This document shows positions 11,757-24,049 of a DNA stretch of 64,000 bases, piece after piece. Position numbers and translations under genes: made by a program. The stretch is from positions 349,514,416 through 349,578,415 of the forward strand of contig NC_077229.1 of the NCBI RefSeq assembly GCF_027887165.1, given 5' to 3'. Numbering within the stretch: the first letter of the stretch is position 1; every line of letters begins with the position of its first letter. The notes beneath the pieces are model-generated. The model did not search any database and was not told the origin of the DNA. It worked only from the letters and a program-made list of their open reading frames with translations. Source of the stretch: Monodelphis domestica. Taxonomy: Eukaryota; Chordata; Mammalia; Didelphimorphia; Didelphidae.

Positions 11757-12722
11757 TGAGCTTATTTCAGTCAGTGCTCATCATTAACAGAGCTATTTGT
11801 TCTGGAAATCATTTTTGTCTCCTAGAAATTCTTGCTTGATTTGTTTTCAATTCATTATTTTTTTTTCTTTGAGGCTTTTCTGGTAGCTATTGTTGACTTC
11901 ATTGTCTTCTGAGTTTGTGTCTTGATTTTCCTTGCAACCATAATAGATTTTTGTGGTCAGGTTCTTTTTTTGTGTGTGTTTGTTTATTTTCCCACCCTAT
12001 TTCTTGATATTGAACTTGGTGTTAAAGTTGGACTCTATTTCCAGTGTGGGGGGGAGGGAAAGGGAACTAACTCAAGTTTCACGAGTTGGAAATTTTTTCA
12101 GTGTTTCCCAACGTAGTGTAATATAGGGAGAGATGTGGTTACTATTCTACAGCTCTACATTCTAGACACTAAACCAGGAAGGACCCCTTGGGATTGAAAT
12201 CAGTGCTATTCCTCAGGAACTCTGCTTCCTGGGAACTAAAAGTGATACTGTTCCCCAGGGTCCTTGATCCACTCTGGCTAAAAGTGCTACTTCCTTTCAG
12301 GACATCTGGTTTCTCTTGGCTAGAAATACTCCTCTCCATCCTTTAACTATGACACAGAACTAGACAAAGGCAATGACATTGCCAAAGGATCATATGTCCA
12401 GTGCTAGCACAGGGGTCTCCCCTGTAATAACTTTTCAACCATTTTCCAGATACCCTTACCAATTCTGGTTTGAGAGCCAGAAATTATTGCTGCTTCTGTC
12501 ACCAACATCTAGTCCCATCCCCAGTATTTTATCCACCTCAGTATCACAGATCTCTTTCCCACCTCCTCAGTTGATTCTAGCTAAAAGACTATCTCAACTT
12601 GACCTTTTGTTGGCTCTGTACTCCAGAATTTGATTTGAGGCACTATTTTTAAAGTTGTTTGGAGGAGTATGTTGGGAGAACTTAGCTGAGTGCTCCTTTG
12701 ACTCTGCCATCTTTGCTACATT
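11757..12722 (-). mobile_element. L1 LINE 5' region, antisense
   Basis: Read on the minus strand it begins at 12722 with AGCAAAGATGGCAGAGTCAAAGG, the L1 5' edge, and runs through 5' UTR into ORF1 coding sequence. On the plus strand the blocks TTTTTGTGGTCAGGTTC, TTTTCCCACCCTATTTCTTG and GGTGTTAAAGTTGGACTC are typical of opossum L1. Everything 3' of about 11757 (most of ORF1 and all of ORF2) is missing. Like the copy at 5456 it preserves the 5' end, not the 3' end. Open frames on the plus strand (11922-12116, 12373-12633) are antisense shadows. Confidence 0.72.
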
Positions 12723-12824
12723 CCCAAAGGTCCCATTTGTAATCTCTGCAGCAGGTCTTGGCTTTTATTTGCTTCCCCAAAGTCACAAACCGGATAACTA
12801 AGACTGTACATACTGTTGTACTGA

Positions 12825-12930
12825 CTATTCACTAAATATGCCTTATAATGTTCTGTCTTTCCTGTCTTTTCTCAAAGTCATTTCCTCTACCAGAAATGAA
12901 ATCCTACTTTTCTTTCAAGACACAATTAAA
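12825..12930 (+). repeat. L2-type LINE 3' UTR fragment
   Basis: The phrase GAAATGAAATCCTACTTTTCTTTCAAGACACAATT resembles the L2 3' block that normally reads AAATCCTACCCTTCTTTCAAGGCCCAGCTC. It probably belongs with 13265-13790, separated from it by the LINE relic at 12935-13262. Confidence 0.5.
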
Positions 12931-12934
12931 ATTT

Positions 12935-13262
12935 AATGTAGTAGTAGTAGTCTCTCGGTGACTTAGAATGACAATTGTCTTTGTGTGTTTTCATCTACGG
13001 TGTACCCTCATATGGCTTTGAAGTCCAAAGACTGAGGCACAAAGTTTGTGGCACATGGGGCATGGGACGCCAGTGTGGTTGTGGCCTGGTGTCGGCATTC
13101 ACGCACAGCGGCAAGACATCGATGTCGCTCATCTTCAAAGGTGGTGGTGGCACGGTTAATGTGGGTTCGCCAGCTGCTTCTGTCAGAGGCAGCAAGTTCT
13201 AATTGCTTTGGTGTAATGCCAGCCCACTTCAAGTTGGACTTTAGCTGATCCTTGAATCTTTT
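12935..13262 (-). pseudogene. RTE-type LINE ORF2 C-terminus relic
   Basis: On the minus strand 13232-13008 encodes 'MKWAGITPKQLELAASDRS' followed by 'SWRTHINRATTTFEDERHR'. This resembles the C-terminal tail of reverse transcriptases of RTE-like LINEs, where 'WE..A.DR..WR' is followed by a charged helix. Downstream the zinc-finger-like tail is decayed. Both strands are open here because stop codons are rare in this GC-richer stretch (over half G+C). The family is my inference from protein pattern only. It interrupts L2 sequence. Confidence 0.55.
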
Positions 13263-13264
13263 CT

Positions 13265-13790
13265 TTCCTACTATTTTCTATCTCCATTTATAATGTGCCC
13301 CTCTCCCATCTCCATTCACTGAAATACTATACATTCTGCAAGAGTTATGTCAAATTCTACTTCATCCATGAGATGCTCTCTCTCATCATAGAAGCATTCT
13401 TTGCCTTCTCTGAATTCGAACTGGGAAGGAGCATAAAAGACACGCTTAGCAACTTTACAGATGTCACACATCTAGAAGGGACTGTTAATACATCAGGTAA
13501 TAGAGCCAGGATTAAAAATAATACTGACAAGGGCAGCTAGGTGTCATATATGCTCATACTATATTATGTATGTAATATACTATATGTAGTATATTGTAAT
13601 ATATATAGATTAATTGATTGATTGATTGATTACACACACTCATAGACAGTCTTCTCTAACTAGATTCTAACTCCTTAAGAGCAAGGACTATTTTCAGTTT
13701 TTTCTTTATATATTCAGCACTTCACACAGTTCATATAGTTGCCATAGCAAAACTTTATCAAAATTTGTTGAATACATACATATTTTGATA
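13265..13790 (+). repeat. L2-type LINE 3' end fragments with microsatellite
   Basis: L2-like blocks: ATTCTGCAAGAGTTATGTCAAATTCTACTTCATCCATG (13330-13370) and TAGATTCTAACTCCTTAAGAGCAAGGACTATTTTCAG with TTCAGCACTTCACACAG and TTGTTGAATACATAC (13660-13780). These correspond to the TAGACTGTAAGCTCCTTGAGGGCAGGGAC tail of L2. An AT-rich tract and four GATT units lie between (13550-13630). Old. Confidence 0.6.
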
Positions 13791-14470
13791 TACATACACA
13801 TAGATATATATGTCTCTCTCTCTCTGTGTGTAAAAATAAAATAGGCTCATTTTGGGGGGACAGGCATTAATAGCTTGGAGGAATCAGGAAAGACCATGAA
13901 GAAAATGATGCTTTTCTGCCTTGAAGCAGAAAACAGCCTCCTTGGAGCAATAGTGCTTTGTCACAAAGCAATACCATTTGATTCTCTCTTTTTTTCCCAT
14001 CAGCTGAGCTGAGAGCTAACAGAAAAATCAACCTAGCATTCTGGTCCTGCTCTAATTTTCTAACCTGACTATAGACAGGCTCAATGAGGGAAGAGACTGA
14101 CCCCCTTATCAGAGCTAACAATAATAGTTTCTCAAAGATCAAATGTCTTACCTCCATGATTGTGGTCAGAGCTTACAATTTAATAGAGAAGAAAAGAAAT
14201 GTATACAAACAACTATGATATGTGCAAATATACAAACAACTAAGAGATAAGTACAAAGGAGAATTTCACATAGCAATATGAAAAATTTGAGGAATGATAA
14301 AATATTTTCAACTGACATGAGAAAGAGTACAGAAGACTTCATGGAATATATATTACCTGAATCTGACCTCTAAAAAAAGGAATATATACATAGTGATACA
14401 GAGATGAGGGACAGTGGGAGCAAAGGCAGTGCTGGAAGAAGGCAAGACAAAAATAATAATAATAAAAAAT
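13791..14470. other. Unassigned, with TC/TG microsatellite
   Basis: A short (TC)n(TG)n tract lies at 13812-13830. A minus-strand frame of 96 codons at 13867-14157 has no recognised domain. No repeat family recognised. Confidence 0.35.
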
Positions 14471-14474
14471 TATG

Positions 14475-14725
14475 ATAATGATAGCTAAAATTCATATATC
14501 TGCATATGTAGCAATTTAAAGTTTGCCAAATACCTTATAAATATTATTTCATTTTATTCTCACAATAACTAGAATTTAGTCATTTTTCAGATGAGAAAAT
14601 AAGAAAATCAAAGTAAGGTAGACCAAGGTTAAATGACTTGTAGAGGGACACACAGTTAAGCAAGTCTCTGAAGCAAGATGTGAACTCAGATCTTCCCAGT
14701 TCCAGATTCATACTCAATAGCACCA
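14475..14725 (-). repeat. CORE-SINE (MAR1-like), antisense
   Basis: Antisense order: AGCTAAAATTCATATATC, TTTAAAGTTTGCCAAATACCTTATAAAT, TCATTTTATTCTCACAATAAC, CATTTTTCAGATGAG, then ACACACAGTTAAGCAAG and GTGAACTCAGATCTTCC. This is the recognised block order of marsupial CORE-SINEs with the extended 3' tail. Old. Confidence 0.72.
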
Positions 14726-16237
14726 TTTGGATGAGAAAATAGTCATTTAACTAGAACATGGAATTCATGAAGAGTTGTACTAAAACGATAAGGATGGAAA
14801 AGTAAGTTAGAACCAGATTTTCCCAGGTTCTGAATGCCAGAATCAAGAGTTCATAGTTTATTCTGCAAGTAATGAGGCCACACTAAATAAAGTGTTTAAG
14901 TTGGTGAGTGATAGGGTTAAAAGAGTAGAGGAAGATTAAGAAGATTATTCAGGCATCTGTGTGATCATTGAAACAAGAATTGATTGGTAGAAGAAAGATC
15001 AGATGGAAAGACATATCAATATAGGAATTGAGCAGGGGATATAGAGGCATATTATCTCTGAAAAAATCTATATACATTTTTGAGAAAGGTAAAATTATGT
15101 CTCACTAATCTAGCAGTGTGAGCTCTACAAAAAGTATGTGTTTTATGCCTTCCAGTGTGGAATGCCCATTTAAATTGAAGTATCTAGAATTGCCAAGTTT
15201 AGATATTAGACTGAAATATATTTCACTAACATCAATATGAATGGAGAAGTTTACAAGAGAATAGGGTCCTGGAAAGAAAATGTGAAATCCCTAGTTTGGA
15301 ATCTTGCTGTTAATAGAGTTCAACATGAAAAGAGAAATTTACAAAAGAGAGTGCTTAAATAAGAGAATATGAGATCCTTAATTTGAGAGGTCACAATAAA
15401 AGGACAGATTCAAATCTAGATTAACTGAGGAAGGTCATGAAGATGTGGCAGGAATGGAAAAGAAAGTAGCAAATGATTTGTAGAGGTCCATTCCAATTGT
15501 TAAAAGAACCTCTCCCCCCAACTGATAGCAACCACAAGAATCCTATTACCAGTAGGTCACTGGCTTGGATAAATCTCACAATAATCAGAGTAAATTTATT
15601 TGGCATACAACCAGGACACATAATAAAAGTTAAGTAAGCATAGTTTCCTCTGCGGGACACTAAACTCAAACTACACACATGGATTGCTCATTTTAATGAC
15701 AGTTTTATTCACCCTCTTACAGATAAAGAAATATTTCCTCATACATCAGGGTTCCCTAAAGCCATTAGAATGCCAATAGAATTAAAACGCCAAAGTAATA
15801 GATTATTCTATAATTTACCCAATTTATTGCAGCAATTCAGTTGCTGCTAAAAGGCCAATGCCAATATATATCCAATTTTAGTTGGCACCCACATATAGGC
15901 CACAGATCCCATTTACCATCTGTTCTTTTCTGTCTCTATCTATCTATTACTGACTCCTTCTCTCCATATATTTTAATTTCCTTTTTCAGGTTCTACTTCT
16001 ATGAAAATTATTTCCACTCTTATGGTAGTCCCACATATCAAATCACATTAAATGAAGAAAATTACCCATTTTTTTGTGAAGTAAGTCTCTTCTAAAACCT
16101 TCCTTATGATATGTTTCTTAAGAACCACTATAAAACTTTCAAATATTATCTTATTCCTTAAAAAATATTTCTTAAATATTATAAATGACTACATTATAGT
16201 TGGCTATATTGCTTCATTACCCATTGAATGCAAAACT
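14726..16237. other. Unassigned DNA
   Basis: No gene or repeat recognised over about 1.5 kb; short open frames (15421-15678 minus, 15841-16095 plus) lack any recognisable domain. Confidence 0.35.
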
Positions 16238-17145
16238 TTGAAATTTTAGTACTATCATAGAATCATTTATATAGAGCTTTAGAGGTCATCTAGTCCAACC
16301 TTGACCATAAGTCAAGGAGACATTAAATGACTTACCCAAAACTATGCCCAAAGGGTGATAAAAGACTGCCCTTTGATCCAGCCATAGCACTGCTGGGTTT
16401 GTACCCCAAAGAGATAATAAGGAAAAAGACATGTACAAGAATATTCATAGTTGTGCTCTTTGTGGTGGCCAAAAATTGGAAAATGAGAGGATGCCCATCA
16501 ATTGGAGAATGGCTGAACAAATTGTGGTATATGTTAGTGATGGAATACTATTGTGCTCAAAGGAATAATAAAGTGGAGGAATTCCATGGAGACTGGAACA
16601 ACCTCCAGGAAGTGATGCAGAGCAAAAGGAGCAGAACCAGGAGAACATTGTACACAGAGACTAATACACTGTGGTATAACCGAACATAATGGACTTCTCT
16701 ATTGGTGGCAATGCAATGACCCTGAACAACCTTGAGGGATATAGGAGAAAAACCACTATCCATATTCAGAGGAAAAACTGAGGGAGTAAAAACACTGAAG
16801 AAAAACAACTGCTTGATTACATGGTTCAAGGGGGATATGATTGAGGATGTAGACTCTAAATGATCACCCTAGTGCAAACATCAACAATATGGAAATAGGC
16901 TCTGATCAAGGACACATGTAACCATGTAAAGCCCAGTGGAATTGCGCATTGGCTAATGGAAGGGGTGGGAAAAGGCGAGGGAGGGAAAGAATATGATTCT
17001 TGTAACCAAGGAATAATGTTCTAAATTAACTAAATAAAATTTTCCAAAAAAAAAATGACTTACCCAAGATCACACATATAGTAAGTGACAACATGAGAAT
17101 TCAAACCCTGGTCCTCCAACTTCAAATTCAGTGTTCTTTTTGCCA
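16238..17145 (-). repeat. Old SINE/LINE-tail element split by an L1
   Basis: Left part (16238-16339) reads ATCATAGAATCATTTATATAGAGC then GAGGTCATCTAGTCCAACC. Right part (17053-17145) reads ATGACTTACCCAAGATCACACATATAG then CAAACCCTGGTCCTCC. Together they make one old repeat of the 'CATAGAATC...CATCTAGTCCAACC...ACTTGCCCAAGGTCACAC' type, common in mammals and antisense by MIR convention. The L1 at 16340-17052 landed within its ACTTACCCAA block. Confidence 0.62.
16340..17052 (+). mobile_element. 5'-truncated L1 with 15-bp target-site duplication
   Basis: This 713-bp L1 3' end holds the last part of ORF2 (for example 'PFDPAIALLGLYPKEIIRK' and 'FVVAKNWKMRGCPSIGEWLN', in a 120-codon frame at 16327-16689) and the short 3' UTR with AATAAAATTTTCC and poly(A). 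It is flanked by the perfect duplication AAATGACTTACCCAA at 16325-16339 and 17053-17067, proof of L1-type target-primed insertion. It lies within an older SINE-like repeat. The ORF2 tail is open up to the stop but the domain upstream is missing. Confidence 0.93.
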
Positions 17146-18181
17146 TAATATTCTTTCTTTTGCTGAGTTTCTTTGAAATGGAAGGGGGGGGGGCAGAAAG
17201 TAGTTATATTTTCCTAAGAGAAAAGAACATTAAAGACTTGAGGCCTTTTAATATGAATTTTGAATATGTGTTAGTAGATTTGAAAAGTAACATTAAATGT
17301 AAATTAATTCAAGGCATGAATTAAATTCGATCAGATTTTTAAAAATTTAGAATTCCCATTTGGGAATTACAAAAATAATACCAAATGAAAAATTTTCTAA
17401 AGAATGTTTTTATAAGATGCTTGGCTACCATTTAAAGTTTCTTGCTCCTTGTAGGTGGCATATTGCATTTTTAAACATAACAAATATTTATTAAAACTTA
17501 TAAAAATATTTAGGAACACAGCAGATTACCTTTTCCAATCCACATTAGTCAACCTCTCTAATACAGATTTGTCAATCTTTTCAACTTCTCCCATTTTATT
17601 ACAAAGCAGATGGTAATAATTCCTTGTTATTTCAGTTCAGTGGCAACTAGAATTACTTGACCCTGAATCACATTTGGACTCTATAGGCTTGTAGTTTGCT
17701 TGGAAAAGTTGAAAAGTCAGTCAGCACAATTAAACAGAAAAAAAAATGCCAGTGGTCAGGAAGATTTTTTTCCTCAAAATTAGCAATGTCTTCTTCATGA
17801 TTACCCCATTATGGAAAAATATATTATGTAATTACTCATCCCAATATAATATAATACAAAACATACACTGACTTTATTAGGGAGTCAATAAATAATTCAT
17901 GCTTAATGGAAGCCATTGAATTGATGCTGATGTCATACTAAACTGAAGAAAAACTATATACTTCACAAAATCATGAATAATGATGAGGTCTTTTTTTGTT
18001 GCTACCTTTACTTAAAATAATTTCTCATTATTATGATCCATTGTCAAAGTATTTTATCCATGTCAAAAAAAAACTGAAACAAATGCAGAAAAGTGCTTCA
18101 GAAAAGCTTCTCTTTTTGTCATCTTTCACTTTTAATCTACTTTGGATGGATGAAACTTTAATCTGAGATAATTTATAAAAT
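17146..18181. other. Unassigned AT-rich DNA
   Basis: No gene or repeat recognised; poly(G) run near 17185. Confidence 0.35.
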
Positions 18182-18190
18182 GGATCCATT

Positions 18191-19609
18191 AAACAGTCTA
18201 TTACAAGCCCAAAGATCCCAGCTTTTGGGACAAAAATCCACTATTTGACAAAAACTGCTGGGAAAATTGGAAGACAGTGTGGGAGAGATTGGGCTTAGAT
18301 CAACACCTCACACCCTACACCAAGATAAACTCAAAATGGGTGAATGAACATAAAGAAGGAAACTATAAGTAAATTATGTGAACCCAAAATAGTATACATG
18401 TCAGACCTTTGGGAATGGAAAGACTTTAAAACCAAGCAAGACTTAGAAAGAGTCTATGTAAAATGTAAATGTAAATGTAAAATAAATAATTTTGACTACA
18501 TCAAATTTAAAAGTTTTTGTACAAACAAAATCAATGCAACCAAAATTAGAACCTCTGACAAATGTCTAATCACTCAAATTTACAAAGAGCTAAACCAATT
18601 GTACAAAAAATCAAGCCATTCTCCAATTGATAAATGGGCAAAGGACATGAATAGGCAATTTTCAGTCAAAGAAATCAAAACCATTAATAAGCACATGAAA
18701 AAGTGTTTTAAATCTGATAATCAGAAAGATGCAAATCAAAACAACTCTGAGGTATCACCTCACACCTTACACCTAGCAGATTGGCTAACATGACAGCAAA
18801 GGAAAGTAATGAATGCTGGAGGGGGTATGGCAAAGTCAGGACATTAATGCATTGCTGGTGGAGTTGTGAATTAATCCAAACATTCTGGAGGGCAATTTGG
18901 AACTATGCCCAAAGGGCAATAAAAGACTGTCTGCCCTTTGATCCAGCCATAGCACTGCTGGGTTTGTACCCCAAGAGATAATAAGGGAAAAGACATGTAC
19001 AAGAATATTCATAGTTGTGTTCTTTGTGGTGGCAAAAAATTGGAAAATGAGGGGATGCCCTTCAATTGGGGAATGACTGAACAAATTGTGGTATATGTTG
19101 GTGATGGAATACTATTATGCTCAAAGGAATAATAAACTGGAGGAATTCCATGGGAACTGGAATGGCCTCCAGATAGTGATGCAGAGCAAGAGGAGCAGAA
19201 CCAGGAGAACATGGTACACAGAGACTGATACACTGTGGTACAATTGAATGTAATGGACTTCTCCATTAGTGGTAATGCAGTGATCCTGAATCCCGGAGGG
19301 ATATAGGAGAAAAAACACTATCCACATTCAGAGGAAAAACTGTGGGAGTAGAAACACCAAAGAAAAACAACTGCTTAATGACATTGGTCGAAGGGGATAT
19401 GATTGGGAATGTAGACTCTAAATGTACATCCAAGTGCAAATACCAACAACATGGAAATGGATTCTGATCAAGGACACATGCAATACCCAGTGGAATTATG
19501 TGTCGCCCGTGGGAGGGGTGGGGGGAAAGGGAGGAGGAATAGAAAATGATTTTTGTAACCAAGAAATAATGTTTGAAATTGACCAAATAAAAAATAATGT
19601 CAAAAAAAC
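18191..19609 (+). mobile_element. 5'-truncated L1 with 9-bp target-site duplication
   Basis: This 1419-bp L1 3' portion starts inside ORF2 (AACAGTCTATTACAAGCCC; the protein context is 'KIPAFGTKI' then 'LTKTAGKIGR'). It carries the ORF2 C-terminal domain in several broken frames (149 codons open at 18344-18793 with 'YKELNQLYKKSSHSPIDKW' and 'INKHMKKC'). The tail AATAAAAAATAATGTC and A-run follow. The flank GGATCCATT is duplicated at 18182-18190 and 19610-19618. Its last 700 bases match the copy at 16340-17052 closely, so both come from related subfamilies. Confidence 0.93.
18344..18793 (+). pseudogene. L1 ORF2 C-terminal fragment
   Basis: Open frame of 149 codons inside the truncated L1. Patterns such as 'DLWEWKDFKTKQDLERV', 'LITQIYKELNQLYKK', 'SPIDKWAKDMNRQFS' and 'KHMKKCFK' are the conserved C-terminal region of L1 ORF2p, downstream of the reverse transcriptase. 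The run 'VKCKCKCKI' comes from a small AAATGT repeat expansion. The sequence after it continues in other frames, so the element is dead. Confidence 0.85.
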
Positions 19610-19618
19610 GGATCCATT

Positions 19619-20195
19619 GTTCCCCTATCACAATATTGAGAAATAATTCTAAGAAAAATGGCAACACCCAAAAAATTCACTTGGATAATTGAATGAATAG
19701 ATTAAGAATGGAGTAAAGATAGTAAATTGAGAAAAAGATAGCAAAATGTTCTACTAAGAATAATGCTACATGTCTGTGAATGGAAAAACTATTAACATAT
19801 CTCAGGTCTTTCTGAGTTCATACACTTTACTTCCTTCAGAGTTTAGATCAAAATTAGGATTAAAAATTTAACACAGCAAGTACAAGAAGGGTGAGATCTG
19901 GTTTCATAACTGCTGATAGACAATGATTTAGTGCTTTCAACTGCCTGTCAGTTCAATCAGAGTCATTTTGATACTTGCAATTTAAAGTCCAGAAGGCTTT
20001 GTGAATATGGACTTGCTTTGCATTTCTAAAAAAACTGAATTCTTCTAGTCTAGAAACTGTCTATAATTGTCATTTTACCATTTACCTCACAAAAGATCTA
20101 GTAAAATGCTCACTGCATTCTCAACAAGTTAAGTTATCCAAATTATTTTTAGAAACCAAATAACTAGAAAATTAAAGGTTTCTACAAGTCCTTTG
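19619..20195. other. Unassigned AT-rich DNA
   Basis: No gene or repeat recognised. Confidence 0.35.
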
Positions 20196-20440
20196 GGGAC
20201 AGCTAGGTAGTGCAGTAGATAAAGTACCAGACCTGAGTCAGGAAGATTCATCTTTTTGAGTTCAAATCTGACATCGGACACCTATTAGTTATGTGACCCT
20301 GAATAAGTTACTTAATGTTTTTTGCCTCAGTTTCTTATCATTAAAATGACTTGGAGAAGGAAATGGCAAGCCACACTAATATCTTTGCCATGAAAATCCC
20401 AAATAGTCACAAAAAGTCAAACACAATGAAAAAAACATTT
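20196..20440 (+). repeat. RTE-tailed SINE (RTESINE), sense
   Basis: Starts GGGGACAGCTAGGTAGTGCAG (tRNA-like head with 'GTTCAAATCTGAC' B-box region at 20258), then TATGTGACCCTGAATAAGTTAC, then GGAGAAGGAAATGGCAAGCC and the RTE 3'-tail block ending in AAAAAGTCAAACACAATG. The final block is shared with BovB/RTE LINEs, so an RTE machinery moved it. Compare the antisense copy at 3133-3367. Confidence 0.85.
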
Positions 20441-20919
20441 GAATAATAAATCTTTTTTTCTTTCCCTTTAAATAATATTACAATAAAATTTCTGTAGATA
20501 ACAAAAATTTATTAGGAAGGGAGAAAGTCATTGTTTATTCAGAGAAGCCAAATCATCAATGATTCTGGCAGAAAAAAAAAATCTTTTTTGGCCCAAAATA
20601 ATTTAGAAAAAAATTCTGGGAAATAGGGATTATATTAGTTGATTAGACTTACTTAGATCACTCATTTAAAAATGTCTCTCCTTTTGGTAACAAAGTATAA
20701 TCATTGAGCAAAATTTTTTTTGAACAGCAATTAACTAAATGTGTACACACAAACACACAAAATCTGTCCTTTCAGCTCTGTAGGAATGTACTGTATAAAT
20801 TTATGGTGGGGAGCCCTTCAACTCTTTCCTCAATCCACTGATAGAATCATTCTCAAAGCAAACAAGTACAATAATTGATGTGGACTTGTGGAAAAGGATA
20901 GTTTAAAAAACAGTCAATT
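20441..20919. other. Unassigned AT-rich DNA
   Basis: No gene or repeat recognised; T- and A-runs only. Confidence 0.35.
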
Positions 20920-21085
20920 AATAAAGTGCTTTATTTCTGTGCGATGAGTACTTATACAGGGTGTATATTAATCCCATTTTACATTGGAAGAAACTGAGAC
21001 TCAGGGACATCGTGACTCTGAAGAAGAATGTGAACCCAGGTTTCTTTTGATGCCAAAGTTAATCCCTTTTCTACTATGCTATATT
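20920..21085 (-). repeat. CORE-SINE/MIR fragment, antisense
   Basis: TAATCCCATTTTACATTGGAAGAAACTGAGACTCAG followed by GTGAACCCAGGTTTC and a decayed end is the antisense MIR core. Old and partial. Confidence 0.62.
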
Positions 21086-22044
21086 GTACTGGGTTATATA
21101 AAAAGGGAATAAAAGAAGAAAAAAGCAAAGAGAGCTTCTCCTCATCAACTGAATTGACTTAAGGCCCTTATTGCCCACAAAACTATTCACTCTGTCCTCT
21201 TTCTACAGTTTATAAATCCTTCCTCCACCAAGATCCCCAAAGAACCCCAAATGCTTTAATAGTACCATAATTAAACACTGAAACATCGTCTCTCTTAGTT
21301 GGTAAACATCACTATTGTTTCTTAATTGCTTTATATTTTGCAGATATCATTGCTCATTACTTAAATTCTAGCTATGCCTCATAAGTACATCAATCATCCA
21401 GATAATTTTGTTATGTTATGTGGAAAGCTAACTTTTAAATATCAGAGATGAATCTTTGTTTCTCTAGTTAAGAAAGTATATTCTAATTGAATGGTAAACC
21501 ATATGATCAACATACATCTTGAGCCCTTTACATGGGTTTTATTACTTGTAGAACACTAATAATTGGCTCAGCACTCAGATCTAACAATTGCCACATGCAG
21601 TTACTATAATTTTGTGAAAACAAAAACACTTTAGTTTCTGGACTTAAATGATATAATATGCAGGCAACAAAATGCATGAAATTTCTCTTGATAATCATTA
21701 AGTATGAATAGTATTCCTGGCATATCTTTAGAGTATATAAACGTGCTCTTTTTGCAGAATTGCAACTTGAGTGTACCAAATAAATACTATTGCCTCCTTT
21801 TTGAAAAGCACAGCAGAGAAAGAAAAAAAAGTTTTTTAATTAAAAAAACAAAATCACTGGTCTCAAGGGAAAGGACTGATGCCAAAAAACAAAAATGTAG
21901 TGAAAGGAGTACTGGAACAATTTTCTTACCATCATTAAATACTAAAACTTGACTTAATAAAAAAAAATTATCAAGGTAGTGAGTCAAAAATGGTAGTTTT
22001 ATTTATCTGAAAAATACATTTTTCAAAAGACAAAAATAGATTTT
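21086..22044. other. Unassigned AT-rich DNA
   Basis: No gene or repeat recognised. Overlapping short frames at 21528-21987 on both strands show no domain. Confidence 0.35.
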
Positions 22045-23140
22045 TGCTTCCAGGAACTAAGATGGTAGAATAAGGAATGGTCCCAGCTCACATAAACCCA
22101 TCTATAAACACACACACACAGAGGGAGGGAAAAAAATGACTCAAAACAATAGAAATCAGAAAGAAACTGGGTGAGAATGGAGAATAGGACAGCCCTGCAA
22201 CTTCAGGGAACTAGCAGAGCACAAACCAGTCTACCACACATGGAAAGGGGAGCAGGTAGGGCTAGTCTACCTAGTGGGACCAAGTACTAGCAGATCAAAC
22301 TAGTCCATAGCAGCCCAGGAGAGGTATATAGAATTGGCTTACCCAGAGCAGCTGAGAAGGGTATCAGTGGGACCAGCCCACCAAGCACAATCCAGGAGAG
22401 GGTACAAAATGAGACCAGCACACCTAGCACAACCTGGAGGGGAAAATATAGTAGGACTGGGGGTCAACCCATCTCCAGAGACACCAGAAGAAGTGGCAAC
22501 AAAGAGACTTACATCTCGCTGTATAAAACAAATGCGAACATGCCCATAGCAAATCAGCCAGGCCACCCCCATCAGGTGCAGCCTATGAGACGCAAAGGCA
22601 GCCAGACCCATTTGAAACACCAGAGCAGACTACTTTGAGGGCTCCCTCTTACCAGGAGCAAAACAGAAATTCAACATACAGACAAGGTAGCTTAATTTTG
22701 GACCTTTCCCTCCTGTTCACTTTGTGTTTGAAGTTGTTCTTCTCTCTTGGACTTCTATACCTCCATTCTTTCTCATAGTCTAATGTCCTTAGTTTCCCAA
22801 AATAGCTTAGTTCACAGGAAAACAATATAGACGATGACTACAATAAAGTAAATGAGAGGAACACTAAAGGCAAACAATGTTATATATAATAATCAATTCT
22901 GACCCCAGATAGGAGGAAATCTACTTCTTGTGTTTCCTCAGAGTAGCTGGGGTGGATAGGAAGGACTATAGATGCATATCATTGCATACAGTATCAGACA
23001 TAGTAACTGTATAGGAAGTTTTTACTTATTTTTATTTAAGAGAAAGAATATGGGTTTTGGAGGAGGAGGTGGCTTATAAACATAAATGATTATAATGTTA
23101 AGTGCAAAGGGCATCAATAAAATTTATATTAAAAAAAACT
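22045..23140 (+). mobile_element. Non-autonomous L1-like retrotransposon
   Basis: The 5' part has the L1-like edge GGAACTAAGATGGTAGAATAAGG and a GC-richer leader with internally repeated CCAGCCCACCAAGCACAATCCAGGAG-like units (22340-22440). The 3' part (22700-23140) ends in GGGCATCAATAAAATTTATATTAAAAAAAA, a poly(A) signal plus tail. No ORF1 or ORF2 sequence lies between, so this looks like an internally deleted, trans-mobilised element, about 1.1 kb. No clear target duplication. The family name is uncertain. Confidence 0.5.
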
Positions 23141-24049
23141 AAAATACTTCAGATCACCTCTTCCAACTTGTCCCTAACCCCTGTCATCAACATATGACAT
23201 ACAGCCCTCTGTCCTGTGCAGAAAATTTCCACAGTAAGGAGGATTTGTTCCAACAGAATGATTCTCTACTTATGACTGCCACCCCAAGCTAGGATCTGGT
23301 TGCTATGAAGCTCTCTATCCCCACACCTCTGTAGAGACTGTAACTCAATTGTTCCCTTAACACACAACCTAAGGAAAAACCAGTTAAAAGTAAAATCTTT
23401 AGTTTGACTTTTATATAAGAAAGGCATCTATTTACGTTTGGCCTTGGCAAACAGCACTGGATGTCATTATTAAATTAAAAGCATAGAAAGAAGGCCCATT
23501 ACTTCAATGTTTTTATTCATGTGATATTTTCTTTTTCTGTAAACTTAGAGAAGGTGCAACCAATGGCAATCAGAATCAAATTATACCTTAGAAGAAAGGA
23601 GAAAAAATTGGCAGCATCTACTTATGTAAAATGGAATTTGGACCATCATTTGTCCAAAATCATTCTACTTCGAATGATTGCCTTGAATATAATTGTTAAT
23701 TCCAATGTTCCAATTCTAATTTTCCAGGGTAAAAAGGTTTTTCTTTTTTTTTTTTCTTGAGGTAAAATTTTAATATAAGGCTCTAAGAGTTCCATTCCCT
23801 ACATTTAATGAATAAAAATGTGTACTTTCTTGGGCACTGAGGGAATAAAATCTATACTTAAATATTCATGTCACTAGTTCTCTTATCTCCTAACCTCCTT
23901 TCCCCCTTCCCTACAACAGTGTAGACTGATTACAACAGTCATTATCACACACTCCAGATATAGCCAACCCTTATTTGTCAACCACTTCCCTATATTTATG
24001 TGTATCCTATCTTCAGAGAGGATATTGGCGTTGCTTTTATTCTGACACC
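23141..24049. other. Unassigned DNA
   Basis: No gene or repeat recognised. A 79-codon frame at 23521-23760 has no recognisable domain and ends in a poly(T) run. Confidence 0.35.
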
